A DNA stretch of 64,000 bases from Mallotus nudiflorus (GCA_947683625.1 CANTUR010000625.1:1-64000), one strand, 5' to 3'; positions 23,635 to 36,984 are shown, counted from the first letter of the stretch. A program made the numbers and translations. The notes: generated by a model not told the origin, from the letters alone.

Positions 23635-24568
23635 AGATGACAACAAATTTCTCAACCACTAGCAGTAATAAAAATAAAAAATTGGCGTAGAAGAGAAGAC
23701 AATGCAAAAATACAAAAAATAAATGTGCAAAAATAATTCTTTAATCCTCAAAAGGTTTGAATAATCTCATTTTGAGAGCAGAAGCACTAGCTTCGTGTAA
23801 GATTTTGTGTCAAATTTGAGTGAAAAACATATAGAATACATGTGTTATTACCTTTGAAGTGTGTTTTCATAATGATAAGGCTTAGTTTGGTGCGAAAGAG
23901 TAGGACTAATTGATTATTAAATTAGAGTAGAAGACTAGTTAATAGTATTTCTCGAGTGTTATGAGTCTTTATTTTGATAAAATAACAGTATTGTGCTATT
24001 TATGGACATAAGCGGTGTGGAGACCCATTTTCATATGCTCAGACATGTGTTCTGTGCTTCTTGGTCCATGTACGTGCTCGGTGGCATGTTTTTGGGCATT
24101 CTGGTGTGCATGTCATGGCCTAAAGGCATGGCTCACGCCCTTTAGGGCACACTTCGATGTTCTTAGGGCCACTTTTTAAGGTTCTATTGTATTTTTAAAG
24201 GTTTTTAATTGTTTTAGATGCATTTTTAATGTTTTTTTTTGTTAAAATTGGCTTCCATTTTCACAAACTTAAGTCTCGATCTCATGAGACGAACACCAAT
24301 CTAACAAGTTACACACTTTGAACAATAATTATTGAAAACATGTAATTTATCATTCCAAGAGTTAATATTCAAAACACATCTCAATGATTCAGTGACCAAC
24401 TCAACACTTTATAAGTCTGGTTTAGGTTTAAGTGTTTTGAATTTTCTATTCATGGTTTGCATTCTCCTAAGCAGTAATGACTTGTGTTCTTACTCCAATT
24501 CCACAAATTTTTTTCATCATTAGACCTTGTTAGGGATAGTCAAAATTTGATATATGACACTCATATAA
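23635..24568. other. Unassigned sequence
   Basis: No gene or element motif recognised. 24060-24180 is slightly richer in GC, with repeated GGGCA/GGCATG words. It continues the sequence interrupted by element 1 at 5630. The short open frame at 24332-24523 shows no known motif and is probably chance. Confidence 0.4.
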
Positions 24569-24709
24569 TGGCCTAGTATCTTCCCCTATGATTAGCCAAA
24601 TTGCTTATGAGTGTTGCCATGAGGTATTTCTACTTATAAAACCCTAAGTCCAAACTTTAGCGACTCAACTGGACTAATAAATATTAGACTTTGTTTTTAT
24701 ATCTAGTGG
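24569..24709 (+). repeat. Fragment of Tat/Ogre-type leader
   Basis: It aligns base for base in long blocks with 29615-29750 (TTCCCCTATGATTA, TTGCTTATGA, CATGAGGTATTTCTA). It shows that another leader of this family lay immediately left of element A. Confidence 0.7.
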
Positions 24710-24724
24710 CAACAAACTCCAACC

Positions 24725-26954
24725 TATATGCACCCAATTTTGGGATGATGAAGTGTGGATGCAACAAAGGACTCTAATGATAAAAATGTTATAAATAGGC
24801 CTTCAACACTTGAAGTTTAAAACCTCAAAAGTCTAAATGCATTTCCAAAAGAGTTTTATTAATTTTTTAAAGACTTAATTGTAATGTTTTTTAGGACCTA
24901 ATTTAAAATTTTAAATTCTTTTAAAGGTTTTTTTGTAATTAAAAGTTAAAAAAATATGATAAAAATTATATAAAACCAATCAGAATTATGTAATTCTGAT
25001 TAAAATTATGTAATTATGATAAGAACTATACAATTATGATAGGAATTATATGTTTTTCGTCTATTTTTTTTTTTACGCAAATAAAAATTTGGTTTCCTAA
25101 ATTTTGATTGGTCAAATAGTATTTATCTGAATTTTCAGGAAATTAAAGTCCTTTTAAAATCAAAACTCTAAGAAAATCAAGTCACAATAGGATACATTTT
25201 TAACTAGGGTTTCTTTATAAAAGCCCAGCTTAAGCTCTCCTAGGGGGGACCTCTCTCTAGCCTCTCTCTCTTACTTCTCTCTTTTTCCTTCACTTTTTGA
25301 ACCTTTTCCTTTTGTTCCTAAGCAATACACAAACAAATATTTCTCTGTGATTTATTTGTTTTTAAGTAAAGAGCAATAAGCTTTTGAAAGGAAAATAACA
25401 AAAATTAAAGACCTACTTAACAAACAACAATGATTTTTACTAGTCTGAGGGGTCAACCCATACTATATCCATAATCATCATCTTCTTTCCTATATTCTTT
25501 TATTTCTTATTTTCTTATGTTGGTTTTATTAAATTCTAATTTTTATTAAATTTTTATTGTTATTCACTAATCATTGTTTATTCTTTTGTGTTGGTGATTA
25601 TGGAGGGGATTACACAATGATCTTACTTAGAGAATAAAATCTATGAAGGTCCATGGAATGCCATGGATTGAACTTTGTAGCTAAATATAGTTTCTAGGTT
25701 TTTTTAATTTAGTTGTTTATTATTGTTTTGTTAGTAATTTTTTTTTATTTTAAGGATGTGTTAATCTTTATTTTCTTATTATTCTCAATAGATTATTGTA
25801 ATAGCTCCAATAGTAGGAATAATGAAATCATGTGTGTGATTGTGTGTTTTATTTTTATTAATTGGTTAGTAAAATTAGGGTTTTAATTAGGTAATTAATT
25901 AAAATTAATGGCTATAAAGATAATTAGTGTTCTTAATTAAAATTGAATTAGATTTAAGTGGATATAATTAGGGTTATTTGTTAATTATGTTATTTATTAG
26001 TTTGTTGTTAAATGTCAGTTTAATTAAATTAGGGTTTTTAGAATAAGTTTGATTGATTGTTTGATCTTTTATTTGATTATTTTGATTTTTTATATGTTTT
26101 TGGGCTTGTTTATTTCTTTCTTGTTTTTTGGGCCCTACGCCTATGTTATGCTCTAATCCATTTAAATAAATTTAGGTTTTTTAGGTTTAATTAAAAAAAA
26201 ATGTATTTTAGGCCTACAATTATTTAGAAGTTAGGTTAGAAATAATTTAGATCCATTTAGTTAATTAGATATAGGCCCACTTAGATTAATTAAAATTAAT
26301 TTAAACTTAGCCCATTAAATTGAAGCCTTTTTCCATAACTTGTAGATTCAAGATCACTTTAGAAATAAAATATGTAGAACTAGGCCCACTAATTTAAATA
26401 CTTTATAATTTGTAGATTTAGGCCGATTTTTAGAATTAAAATAAGCAGACTTAGGTTCATTTAATTAAAATTGAATAGGAATTAGGCCAATTAGTCTTTA
26501 GGATCACTTGTAAATTAAAACATGTAGATTTAGCCCATTTAACTAAAATCAATGTAGATTATACTAACTTAGGGATTTTGAATTTAATGAATGCATTGTT
26601 CACATGTACTTTTCATGACTAGTTTGCCTGGAGTTAATTGTTAAATAAGGGTTTATATGAAATCCCATGTAAATAGAGGATAAGATAGCAATTCATAAGA
26701 TAATTCTAAATGAACACAAGGCTAAAAGAACTTGGTATTCCATATTCAAAATCTCCTGGTTGTGGTGTTGGCTTTCTTTTAGATAATCGAGTACCACCAT
26801 TTTTTTATTTGTCCCAATTATTACCCTGGGTGGTGACTCCTCATCTCCATGCCATTTCTTTATGACAGTGATTAGTGTGTTCTTTAGAGCCCTGAGCTCA
26901 AACAGTGTCGCGGTTGCTAAAATCTTGGACACACACTAAACCCCGCCATCTATA
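24725..26954 (+). repeat. 5' LTR of element A
   Basis: It starts TATATGCACCCAATTTTGGG (TG to TA) and ends CGCCATCTATA before the PBS. By eye it is more than 90 percent like 46876-49062 over long stretches and less like 27298-29572. A TATA box, TATAAAAG, lies at 25216-25223. The U3 part has degenerate AATTCYGAT-type repeats at about 24960-25050. Confidence 0.88.
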
Positions 26955-27297
26955 GTGGCTACTCCATAGGGGATAAGAAATATAGATTCTACTTGTGTTC
27001 TTTAGAACTATTTTATTAATTATTATTTTATTCTTGCATTCATTATGCATGTCCTTAATAACCAATGGCGTTGGTTTATGGTTCCATGATTCCACTAGCT
27101 TTATGGGATTATAAATTAGCTAACCATCACTTTTAGCCTTAACTCGGCTCAAGAGAGATTACCAGTCTCATCTAACTAGAGTCTGTAACTCAAGTCCTAA
27201 AGAGGGGTAGTCTTCTCTTGAGTTTACAAAGGACGTTGGACCATTCTGACCTTGGCCTGTAACTTAAGTCTTAAAGGAGGCATCTTCCTAGAGCAAG
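26955..27297 (+). other. PBS and first part of leader, element A
   Basis: TGGCTACTCCATAGGGGATA at 26956 is the primer binding site position. It is related to the TGGCGACTCC-type site complementary to tRNA-Arg reported for Ogre elements (family knowledge). The leader follows with no ORF and is cut at 27297 by a solo LTR. Confidence 0.75.
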
Positions 27298-29572
27298 TGT
27301 GAACACCTAATTTTGGGATAATGAAGTGTGGACGCGACAAAGGACTCCAATGATAAAAATGTTATAAATAGGTCTTCAACACTTGAAGTTTGAAACCTAA
27401 AAAGTCTGAATGCATTTTTAAAAAGAGTTTAATTGGTTTTTTAAGGACTTACTTTTAATTTTTTTTAGGACCTAATTGAAAATTCTAAATTCTTTTAGGG
27501 GTCTTTTTGTAATTAAAAGTTATAAAATGATTGGAATTCTGTAATTCCAATCGGAATTACATAATTCCAATCAAAATTATGTAATTTCGACCAGAATTCT
27601 ATAAATCAAACTGGAATTAGACATGTTCTGTCTATTTTTAATTTAATTTAATTTTTTTTAGTAAATGAAATTTGGTTTCCTAAATTTTGATTGGTCAAAT
27701 AATATTTATTTGAATTTTCAGAAAATTAAAGTCCTTTTAAAATAAAAACTCTAAGAAAAGCAAGTCAAAATAGGATACATTTTTAGCTAGAGTTTTTCTA
27801 TAAAAGCCCAGCTTAAACTCTCCTATAGGGGGACCACTCTCTTTTCCTAGAGTCTTTTTTTATGGCTCTCAGACCTCTCTCTCTCTCTCTCTCACCCTTC
27901 TCTTTTCCTGTACTTTTAGAGGCTTTTCTTTTTGTCCTTAGGTAGTACATAAAAAATATTTCTCTGTGATTTATTTGTTTTTGAGCAAAGAGCAAAAGGC
28001 TTTTGAAAGGAGAATAATAAATATTAAAGACCCACTTAACAAACAACGATAATTTTTACTAGTCTAAGGGACCAACCCATAGTGCATCCATAATCATCAT
28101 CTTTTTTCCTACTTTTTTTTATTTTTATTTATTATTATTATTTTGGTTTTATTAAAATGTGATTTTATTGAATTTTTATTGTTATTTTTTTTCACTAATC
28201 ATTGTTTATTCTTTTGCGTTGGTGGTTTTGGGGGGGATTACATGATGATCTTACTTAGAGAATAAAATCCATGAAAGTCCATGAAATGCCATGGATTGAA
28301 CTTTGTAATTAAATATAGTTTCTTGGTTTTTTTCATTTAGTGGTTTATTAATATTATTATTTTTGGAATTGTATTAATTTTTCTTTTCTTGTTATTTTCA
28401 ACAGGTTATTATTATAGCCCCAATAGTGGGAATAATGAAATCATGTGTGTGTGACTGTGTGTTTTATTTTAATTATTTGGTTAGTAAAATTAGGATTTTA
28501 ATTAGGTAATTCATTAAAATTAATGGCTATAGAGATAATTAAGGTTCTTAATTAAAATTAAATTAGATTTAAGTGGATAGAATTAGGATTTCTTGTTAAT
28601 TATAATTTTTTTTAGTTTATTGTTTAAAGTCAATTTAATTAAATTAGGGTTTTTAGAATAAGTTTCATTGATTGTTTGATATTTTATTTATTTATTTTGG
28701 TATTTTTTATTATTTTTGGGCTCGTTTGTTTATGTTTATGTGTTTTGGGCTCCAAACCCATATTAGGCATTAACCCATTTAAATAAATTTAGGTTTTTTT
28801 AGGTTTAATTAATAAAAATTCATCTTTAGGGCCATAATTAACTAAATTTAAGGTATAAATAACTTAGTCCTATTTAGTTAATTTAGACATAGGCTCACAT
28901 AGTTTAATTTAATTTAATAGACTTAGCCCATTAAATTAAAATATTTTCCATAATTTGTAGATTTAAGATCACCTTAGAATTAAAATATATAGAATTAGGC
29001 CCACTAATTTAAATACTTCATAATTTGTAGATTTAGGTATATTTTTATAATTAAAATAAATAGACTTAGGTTCACTTAATTAAAATTAAATAGGAATTAG
29101 GTTCATTAGCCTTTAGGCTCACTTGTAAATTAAAACATGTAGATTTAGCCCATTTAATTAAAATTAACATAAATTAGACTAACTTAGGGATTGTAAATTT
29201 AAATGAATGCATTGTTTACATGTATTTTTTCATGACTAGTTTCCCTGGAGTTGATTTTTTTAATAAGGGTTTATATGAAATTGCATGTAAATAGAGGATA
29301 AGGTAGTAATTCATAAAGTAATTCTAAAAGAATACAACACTAAAAGAAGTTGGTATTTCATATCTAGAATCTCCTAGTTGTGGTGTTGGCTTTCTTTTAG
29401 AGAATTGAGTATCATAATTTTTTAATTTGTCCTAGTTATTACCTTGGGTGGCGACTCCTTATCTCCACGCCATGTCTTTGTGATAGTGGTTAGTGTGTTC
29501 TCTAGAGCCCTAAGCTCAAACAGTGTCGCAGTTGCTAAAATCTTGGGCTCGCCCTAAACTCCACCATCTATA
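27298..29572 (+). repeat. Solo LTR of the same Tat/Ogre family inside the leader
   Basis: TGTGAACACCTAATTTTGGG to CCACCATCTATA, about 2.28 kb, with TATAAAAG at 27799. After its end comes GGAACCTTGAG, which is leader sequence (compare 1720), not a GTGGC-type PBS, so there is no internal region attached: a solo LTR made by LTR-LTR recombination. The 5-bp flanks GCAAG and GGAAC match poorly, so the target duplication is uncertain. It includes (TC)n at about 27876-27893. Confidence 0.82.
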
Positions 29573-30056
29573 GGAACCTTGAGTTTTTTCACTAGACTTA
29601 GCTCATGTATTAGCTTAGTAACTTCCCCTATGATTACTCTAATTGCTTATGAATGTTGTCATGAGGTATTTCTATCTATAAAGGCCTAAGCCCACACTTT
29701 TAAGGCCCATTTGGGTTAATAAAGATTGGGTTAATCTTTCATACCTAGAAATGTTATTATGTGCTTTATTGTTTTGAGAGATATGGCATGTGCATTGATT
29801 CTTGATATCCCCTATTAATATTAAGGCCAAGACCAAAAATCCTAGGAGAAGAGCCTTGCCATTGAATACGTGTGTGGGAGGAATAAGGTTGGATGGATGT
29901 ATGCACACTTGACTTACTACTTGCTACTTGTTGCATAGCACGTGCATCATGCATACATGCATTTCATGCATCATACTAACACTTTGCTTTTTAGCTATCA
30001 TAGATTCATCTGGGTTTTCCTGTGTTTGGATTCAGAAAGGTGGTAGACTAGTGAGA
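29573..30056 (+). other. Second part of leader, element A
   Basis: It resumes the leader after the solo LTR; 29615-29750 matches the fragment at 24569. Repeated GCAT/ATGCAT words near 29940-29970. No credible ORF before the Gag start at 30057. Confidence 0.65.
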
Positions 30057-31500
30057 ATGGATTCAAGCCTGCAATCAATTACAAAAGAGATCTTTAGTAG
30101 ACTGGAAAGGAGTCATATCATTCCACTCTACCTAGAAGCTGCACAAACTCCAGCTAAACAAGTAGAATAAATGAAATAACAAGAGGGAGGAAATTAGACC
30201 CTAGAGGATGTTAAAGGATCACTGATATATAACATGAAAGTGATGATGCAAGATGAACTAAGAAAAGCACTGGCTGGATTAATGACACCACCTGTTGCTA
30301 CTGTACCTTTTATTATGGCCAATCCACCTATTATAAGTGATTCACCTATTAACGATGACAATGCTTATAGGAATGAACCTACTCTTGAAAGGAAACTAGA
30401 TGATATTAAGAACTATATGGTTGAAAAAGCAAAAAGGGAATCACTTAAGCAAGTTAAAAGCTAGAATCCAAGAAGATGAAAGCACTGACTTAGAAAGTGT
30501 CCAACATGGAAGAATTGAGAGAGGATAGGGCATTGGATATTCGTTTGACTTTGATGATGTGATGTAGTTCAAGGAAGACAAGCTACTTGATAAGTTGAAG
30601 ATGCCATAATTACAGAAGTTTGATGGTACTGGGGCCCAAGGATGCACCTTAGTCAATATACAACTACTATGAGTGCCATTAAAGCTCCTTTATCTAAAGT
30701 TACCAAGTTGTTTGTACTATCCTTAGAGGGCATGGTTGTTAATTGGTATTATGGTTAGAGAAGTCTATCCGAGCGGACTGGAGGGAATTGTGTATTGCTT
30801 TTCTGAAATAGTATAACTATAATACAAAGTTTGAACTGTCCATTAGGGATTTGGAATTGACCAAGCAGAAGCCTAATGAATCATTTTTAGATTTTCTAAC
30901 TAGATTCATGAATAAGGCAGGATTAATGAAAAATAAGCTAGCTAAAAAGGATTAGGTTAGGATGATTGTTCGAAACGTGTCACGTAATTTGGTTGAGAGG
31001 TTACAGATGAAAAACCCTAAGACGTTTGTAGACCTTTATGATGATGGGTTGTAAGTTGAGGAGATCAAAAGTGAGAAAAAGAAGATTACTAGAAGCATCA
31101 GAGCAAGAAACTACCCAACTAAGGGCATAAAGCTAGGAAATGCTAGTTGGGTTGTGGGGGTCCATACTATTCAATAACCTAGAAGATTCTTAAACTTTAA
31201 CCAAACCCTATCTAAAGTCCTAGACCATTCAATTTAAAAAGGCCTCCTTAGACCTTTAATCCCTTTAGATCGCCAAACCCAAATCTCCCTAGCTTTAACC
31301 TAAACAGTTACTGCAAATTTCACCAAATTTCTAGCCACTCCACTAACACTTGCATTCACCTTAAACATGAAATTCGAAACCTTATAGAATAAAAAAAATC
31401 ATAGACCCTGAGAAATCAAATCTAAACCCAAACACTAAAAATAATTTCTTTCTTAAATTACTAAAACTTGTCACCCCCAACCACCATGATGATCAACTCA
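30057..31500 (+). pseudogene. Gag of element A
   Basis: From ATG 30057 (MDSSLQSITKEIFSRLE) the frame is soon broken. Recognisable Gypsy Gag landmarks are LQKFDGTGAQG near 30610, then DWRELCIAFLK-YNYNT, DLELTKQKPNESFLDFLTRF and MIVRNVSRNLVERLQMKNPKTFVDLYD near 30780-31050. It would build the particle. I see no zinc knuckle, as is common in Tat-branch Gag. The end is not sharp; 31500-31900 holds only scattered frame pieces. Confidence 0.75.
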
Positions 31501-31903
31501 GGTGTAAGTGAGGAAGAAGTGCTAAACTCCTTTGAGAACCTAGACCTTCAAACCAATGAGAGAACTTTTAATGCCCCTACAGATGTGGAAAGAGTAGAAG
31601 ACTTATTAGGACAACCTTCAGGATAGGGTGATGAATTTGATGATGAGAAGATGCTAGATAAGAAATAAAAATGTAGGGTTGAGGTGTGGAAAGATGGAAA
31701 GAAGGATCAAACTTTTGGGGTTATTGACATATGGTATAGCTCTGATGAAGAAGACATTGAAGACTATAATGTATGGGTTGATAATCTGAAAGTTAGTTAT
31801 GTTACTAAAAGTGGTAAGGGTTATAAAATGATGGAGAAAATTGTAGAGAGAGAATAAATTGTCGAAGGAGAAGACTCAGGTGAACATTATGATGACTTGA
31901 TCC

Positions 31904-32953
31904 TTGAATAGCTTAAGAAGGCAATTAATGCATTCAAGTAGCCATAGGAAAGCTTTGGTTAAGGCTCTAGCTATGATGAACATTAAAAATACTACAACCC
32001 CTGAGGCAATGATGGCCAAGGTTACTACGAAAAAGCATAATGTTATTACTTTCTTTGATGAGGATTTACCTATAAAAGGAAGGAATCATAATAAAGCCTT
32101 GTTCATTCCAGTTGAAGTAAGAGAGAAAAGGACTAATTATGTGATGGTGGATAATGGGTCTACAATTAATGTTTGCTCGCTACAAATCCTACCTAATCTA
32201 GGAGTGAAGGTGGAGGATTTAACAAAATCAAACCTCATAATCAGAGCTTATGATGATAGCATAAGGAATGTAAAGGGAACGTTTATGGCTCCTGTAAAGA
32301 CTGGACCTATAGAGGCAATGGTAGAATTCACTATGCTAGATATCCCTATCACCTATACCTTGCTTTTGGGTAGGCCTTGGTATCATATTTTGGGAGGAGT
32401 GCCTTTAACTATACATCAAAAAGTGAAATTCCTACTAGATGGAGAAGTGGTGACTTTAGAGGCTAGTATGAACAATATGGTGTCCACAGTTATAGATAGT
32501 TAGAAGTAGGTAGTTATCCCTTATGGATTCCAAATAGCCATGATCTCTAATGGAATTGAGATAGACCCAAGCATTATAAGCATGATTAAAGAGATGAATT
32601 ATCAGCCTAAACAAGGACTAGGAAAGAACTAGCAAGGAAGTCCAAAACTCCCAGATTTCAAAAGCCAAAATGATATAAGAGGATTGGGCTATACAAGAGT
32701 TGGGTTTGGTAGTAAAGGAGCTAGAAGAAGGTTTTTCAAAGAGAACAACCTCTTAAAGAATGTGGAACCGTTGAAGGATAGCTTTGTTAAAGCAAGGAAA
32801 GAGAAGTTCCACCTAAGTGAAAAGGAGCCTATCTATATAGCTAGTGTAGATATTCCTAGGTTTGAGATCTTCAAGAAGCAAATAGTTAAGAGTCTGGTGC
32901 AAGAAAAAAAAAGAAAAGGTGATGAGGAAAGTTATCGAGAAGATAGGGATTAA
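31904..32953 (+). pseudogene. Protease with G-patch-like segment, element A
   Basis: The longest intact frame of the element (31904-32503, 199 codons) holds the aspartic protease: VMVDNGSTINVCSLQILPNLG with the Tat-type D-N-G-S active site kept, then TYTLLLGRPWYHILGGVPLTIHQKVKF. After a stop comes MIKEMNYQPKQGLGKN-QGSPKLPDF-GLGYTRVGFG (about 32580-32715), which fits the glycine-rich G-patch (D111) segment seen between protease and RT in Ogre-like elements. The following 32720-32953 is linker. Confidence 0.85.
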
Positions 32954-33029
32954 GGCCATTGAAGAGCTATTTTTTTTGCCACCTAACAAAGAACCACCAT
33001 AGGATTTAGCTAGCATTATTAATAATAGT

Positions 33030-34620
33030 TCTAATGGTGTTTTTTTATGAAGAAACTAATGTAATAACATCTAGTATGTTTGAGGATGAAAACTCTATTT
33101 TTCCTATAATCTATGATATGAACTCTGGTTTGGCTTATTTATGTGATATTGATTCTGATGGTCTTATGCATTTTAATAATGATTGTTCATGCATGTTTAA
33201 CATTAATTATATTCAATTAGATTCATTAAACATGGGCACAAATGAACAACCAAGGCACGTTTCTATTTCATATGATTTAACCCCTAAAGAGAGGGAAAAT
33301 TTTAAGAGAATATTAACAAAAAGAAAGGTAGTATTTTCTTAGTCCTATGATGGCATGTTAGGTCTAGATAGAGAAATTGCAAAGCATCGCATTCCAATAT
33401 ACCCATAAGCTAAACATGTTACAAAAAAACTTCATAGGTTAAGACCAGGGTGGACAAAAAAGATAAGGGAAGAAATTGCTAAGCAAATCCAGGCTAATTT
33501 TCTAAAAGTGGTAGAGTGCCCTCAATGGTTGGAAAACATAGTACTAGTTCCTAAGAAAGATGGAAATTTTTGAATATGTGTAGATTTCAAAGATCTAAAT
33601 AAAGCATGCCTAAAAGATGACTTTCCTTTACCCCATATTGATGTGATTATTGACAATGCAACATCTAGTGCAATGTACTCTTTCATGGATGGGTTTTCAG
33701 GTTATAATCAGATAATGATGGCATTCATGGATAGGATCAAGACCACTTTTATCATGGAATAGGGAACATATTGCTATAAAGTGATGACATTCGAATTAAA
33801 AAATGCATGAGCAACTTACCAAAGAGCAACAACCGCTCTGCTTCACGATATGATGCATAAAGAAGTGGAAGTGTATGTTGATGACATAATGGTTAAATAA
33901 GAAATACGGGAATGACATTTTAAGGCTTTAGATAATTTCTGGCAAGAATAGAAAAATACAATCTAAGGCTTTATATGAAGAAATGTATCTTTGGGGTCAC
34001 TTCCAGAAAATTATTGGGGCACATAGTTAGCATTAGGGGAATAGAAGTTTATCTAGAAAAGATCAAAGTCATTTAGGAGATGCCAGTACAAAGAACAAAG
34101 AAGGAAGTATGAGGGTTTATTGGAAAGTTACAGTACATTAGTAGGTTTATTGCGAAACTTACCATGGTTTGTGATCTAATCCTTAAGCTCTTAAAGAAGA
34201 ATCAACTAGTGGAATGGAATGAAGAATTTTAGAAAGCCTTTAATAAGATTAAAGAATACCTTACTAATCCACCTATGTTAAGACCACCAAGACAAGGTAA
34301 ACCCTTAATCTTATATTTGGCTTTAGAGGAAAAGGAAATGGGGGCAATGTTAGCGCAAAAAGGACCAGAAGGGGTAGAGTACGCAATATACTATCTTAGT
34401 AAAAAGTTCCTACCATATGAAGAAAAATATGTTCTTCTGGAGAAGACATTTTTTATTATGATATGGGCTATAAAGAAGTTAAGGCATTACTTATAATCTT
34501 ACAAGGTACAAGCTATTTTAAAGATAGATCCTCTAAGATACCTATTCCAAGCACCAACTTTAACAAGAAAGATTTATCAATGGTTAGTACTTCTAACTGA
34601 GTTTGATATAGAGTACGTCA
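33030..34620 (+). pseudogene. RT and first RNase H, element A
   Basis: RT reads IVLVPKKDGNF (stop TGA at 33571 where Arg is usual), CVDFKDLNKACLKDDFPLPHID, MDGFSGYNQIMM and the catalytic VYVDDIMVK (about 33870). Thumb and connection follow (GFIGKLQYISRFIAKL). RNase H: PPRQGKPLILYLALEEKEMGAMLAQ, YYLSKKFLPYEEKYVLLEK, WAIKKLRHYL (34275-34496). The active-site aspartates of RT are intact but at least ten stops or shifts are present. Confidence 0.87.
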
Positions 34621-34734
34621 CTATGAAGGTCATCAAAGGAAGAGCAGTACCTAAATTCCTAGCATAGAATGCAATTGAAGGAAATGAGCAGTGGAATTTA
34701 GAGTTTCCATATGAGAACTTAGCAGTAATAGAAT

Positions 34735-35135
34735 AACATAAGTGGAAGCTTTATTTTGATGGAGCTACGAATAGTAAAGGTGTAGGGCTAAGAGTGATTC
34801 TTGTCATGCCAGGAAGAGAAACCATCCCCATGGCTAAGAAATTGGACTTTAAAGTTATAAATAACATGGCTGAGTACGAGGCATGTATCTATGGGGTAGA
34901 AACAGCACTAGCCGTTAGCACTAAAGACCTACTAGTAAATGGAGATTCTCTATTAGTCATTACTCAGGCTAACAAGGAGTGAGAAGTGAAAAAAGAGAGG
35001 TTGAAACCTTACATCTGCTATTTGAAGAAGTTAATGAGAAATTTCACTAAATGTCTCTTCATGCATTTACGAAGAGATGAGAATCAAATGGCGGATGCCT
35101 TAGCAATGCTTTCTTCAATATGGGATAAACCAACG
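34735..35135 (+). pseudogene. Second (archaeal-type) RNase H, element A
   Basis: KWKLYFDGATNSKGVGLRVIL, KLDFKVINNMAEYEACIYGVETAL, LLVNGDSLLVITQ and HLRRDENQMADALAML: the four acidic positions (D in YFDGA, E in AEYEA, D in NGDS, D in MADAL) are all present. A second RNase H of this type after the normal one is a Tat-branch hallmark. Two in-frame stops interrupt it (near 34733 and 34981). Confidence 0.88.
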
Positions 35136-35239
35136 AGGTTGATGATGAAGGCTTTTGGTGATCATGAAAATGAAAGCTCCATGTTATGGTGAAGAACCAA
35201 TAATGAGTATTCAAATAGGGCCATAAGAAAAGCCATGGT

Positions 35240-36478
35240 TTTACAACATCCAGAGATTCATTAAGGAAAGGAAGTACCCAGACGAAATGACTTCAAAATA
35301 AAAATATGTTCTTCATATTCTTGCACGTTATTATGCAAGTCATGATGGGGTATTATACAAAAGAATGTCGAATGGAACACAATTGAGATGTCTCAAGAAG
35401 GATGAAGTAGAATAGGTGATGAGAGAGATTCTTACAAGGGTTTGTGGATCTCATATGAATGGGATGATTTTGGAAAAGAAAATAATTCAATAAGGGTACT
35501 ATTGGATGAACATGGAAAGAGACTGTATCTAGATAGTGAGACAATGTCATTAGTGCCAAATACATAGGAATCTCAATCATCTTCCCCATACAGTGTTAAA
35601 TAGTTTAACATCTCCATGGCCCTTTGCAGCATGGGGGATAGATATAATAGGGGAGATAAGACAACCACCTTAAATAGGCATAAATATATAGTGGTGGCAA
35701 TTAACTATTTCTTTAAATAGATAGAAGCATAATTCTTTGGTACTCTGAAGGCTAGACAGATGGCAAGGTTCATCGAGAAAAATCTCATTCACGGATATAG
35801 GATCCCACATCATGTTGTGATGGACAATGGCATTCAGTTTTAGGTAGAGACAACTAAGTTATTACAGAGATACAAGATTGAGCATCATAAATCTTCACCT
35901 TATCGACCTCAGGCTAATGGTGTAGATGAAGCAGCCAATAAGAATATAAAAAGAATCCTCTCTAAGATGCTAAAAACACATGAAGATTGGTCTAAGTATC
36001 TCCTTTTTGCCTTATGGGGATATAGAATTACAACACTCATTGCTACAAGATAGACACCATTCTCATTAGTATATGGTTGTGAAGCAATTTTTCCTATAAA
36101 GACATAAATCAAATCTTTGAGGGTTGTTATGGAAGCAAAAATCCTTGAAAGTGAATAGATTCAAAAGAGATATGACTACCTCATATCTCTAGATGAGAAA
36201 AGGATGGAAGCTTTATTTTGCACTCAAATTTATTAAAGAAGAATAACAAGAGCCTTTAACAAGAAAGCTAAACCTAGAAAGATAAAGGCTAGAGATATGG
36301 TGCTAAAGCAGTCAAGGGCAATGGTGTTTGATTGAAGAGGAAAATTTAGACCAAATTGGAAAGGACCGTATTTAGTCAAGATGATTCTACCTAAGGGAGC
36401 TGTAAAAATATCAGATCTTAAAGGGAATGAGTTCATTAAGCTAATCAATTTGGATCGCCTCAAGAAATACTACTTTTG
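35240..36478 (+). pseudogene. Integrase of element A
   Basis: The zinc-binding part near 35400-35570 (RVCGSHMNG, CH-CQIH) is broken. Core: PFAAWGIDIIGEI (first Asp, about 35620), VVMDNGIQF (second Asp, about 35815), PYRPQANGVDEAANKNIKRIL (Glu, about 35900). The C-terminal part FNKKAKPRKIKARDMVLK, GKFRPNWKGPYLVKMILPKGAVKI and NLDRLKKYYF ends at a stop near 36478. No chromodomain. All three catalytic acids can be read; stops make it inactive. Confidence 0.87.
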
Positions 36479-36486
36479 AAAAAAAA

Positions 36487-36715
36487 TGTCTGTTGGCTAG
36501 AAAACCTGAAAAGGCTAGTTAGGCAAAAATTAGGACATTCCTGCTATTCAGAAAACCCGCAAAGGCCTAGCAAGTAAAAATTAGGGGATAAAATAAAAGA
36601 GGTGATCCTATTCTTAAGAAAACTCATAAAGGGCTGGTTAGGTAGAAATTAGGGAAATAAAAGTGAGAGAAAAATATTTAGTTAGAAAATCTAAAAGGAC
36701 TAGCTGATAATAGGA
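36487..36715 (+). repeat. Degenerate short repeats after pol, element A
   Basis: GAAAACCTGAAAAGGCTAG, GAAAACCCGCAAAGGCCTAG, GAAAACTCATAAAGGGCTGG and GAAAATCTAAAAGGACTAG recur every 55 to 65 bases, each followed by a GG-AAAAATTAGGG-type stretch. Four units are visible. Confidence 0.75.
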
Positions 36716-36984
36716 GTTATGTCATATGATGTAATAAATGTACTCATTTTGGCCTTAATTAATTAATCAAATTGAAATGGAATTTTGTTGGATATTGCAT
36801 ATTCTATCTTTATTATAAAGCATAAAGACTTAAAGAAAAAAACAAAACATGAGAGTTTAAAAAACCAAACTTATGAGATCACTACTTTTGTTTTTATTTC
36901 TTCTTTTGTGACTCAGCTAGTAATACTTGAGTCCTTTCATACTTAGCAGATCCTTGTGGCTATGTAGCTTATGTGGTAACCTAG

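Noticed and set aside
24332..24523. Host gene exon
   Set aside because: 63 codons only, no motif, no convincing splice sites around it and no partner exons.
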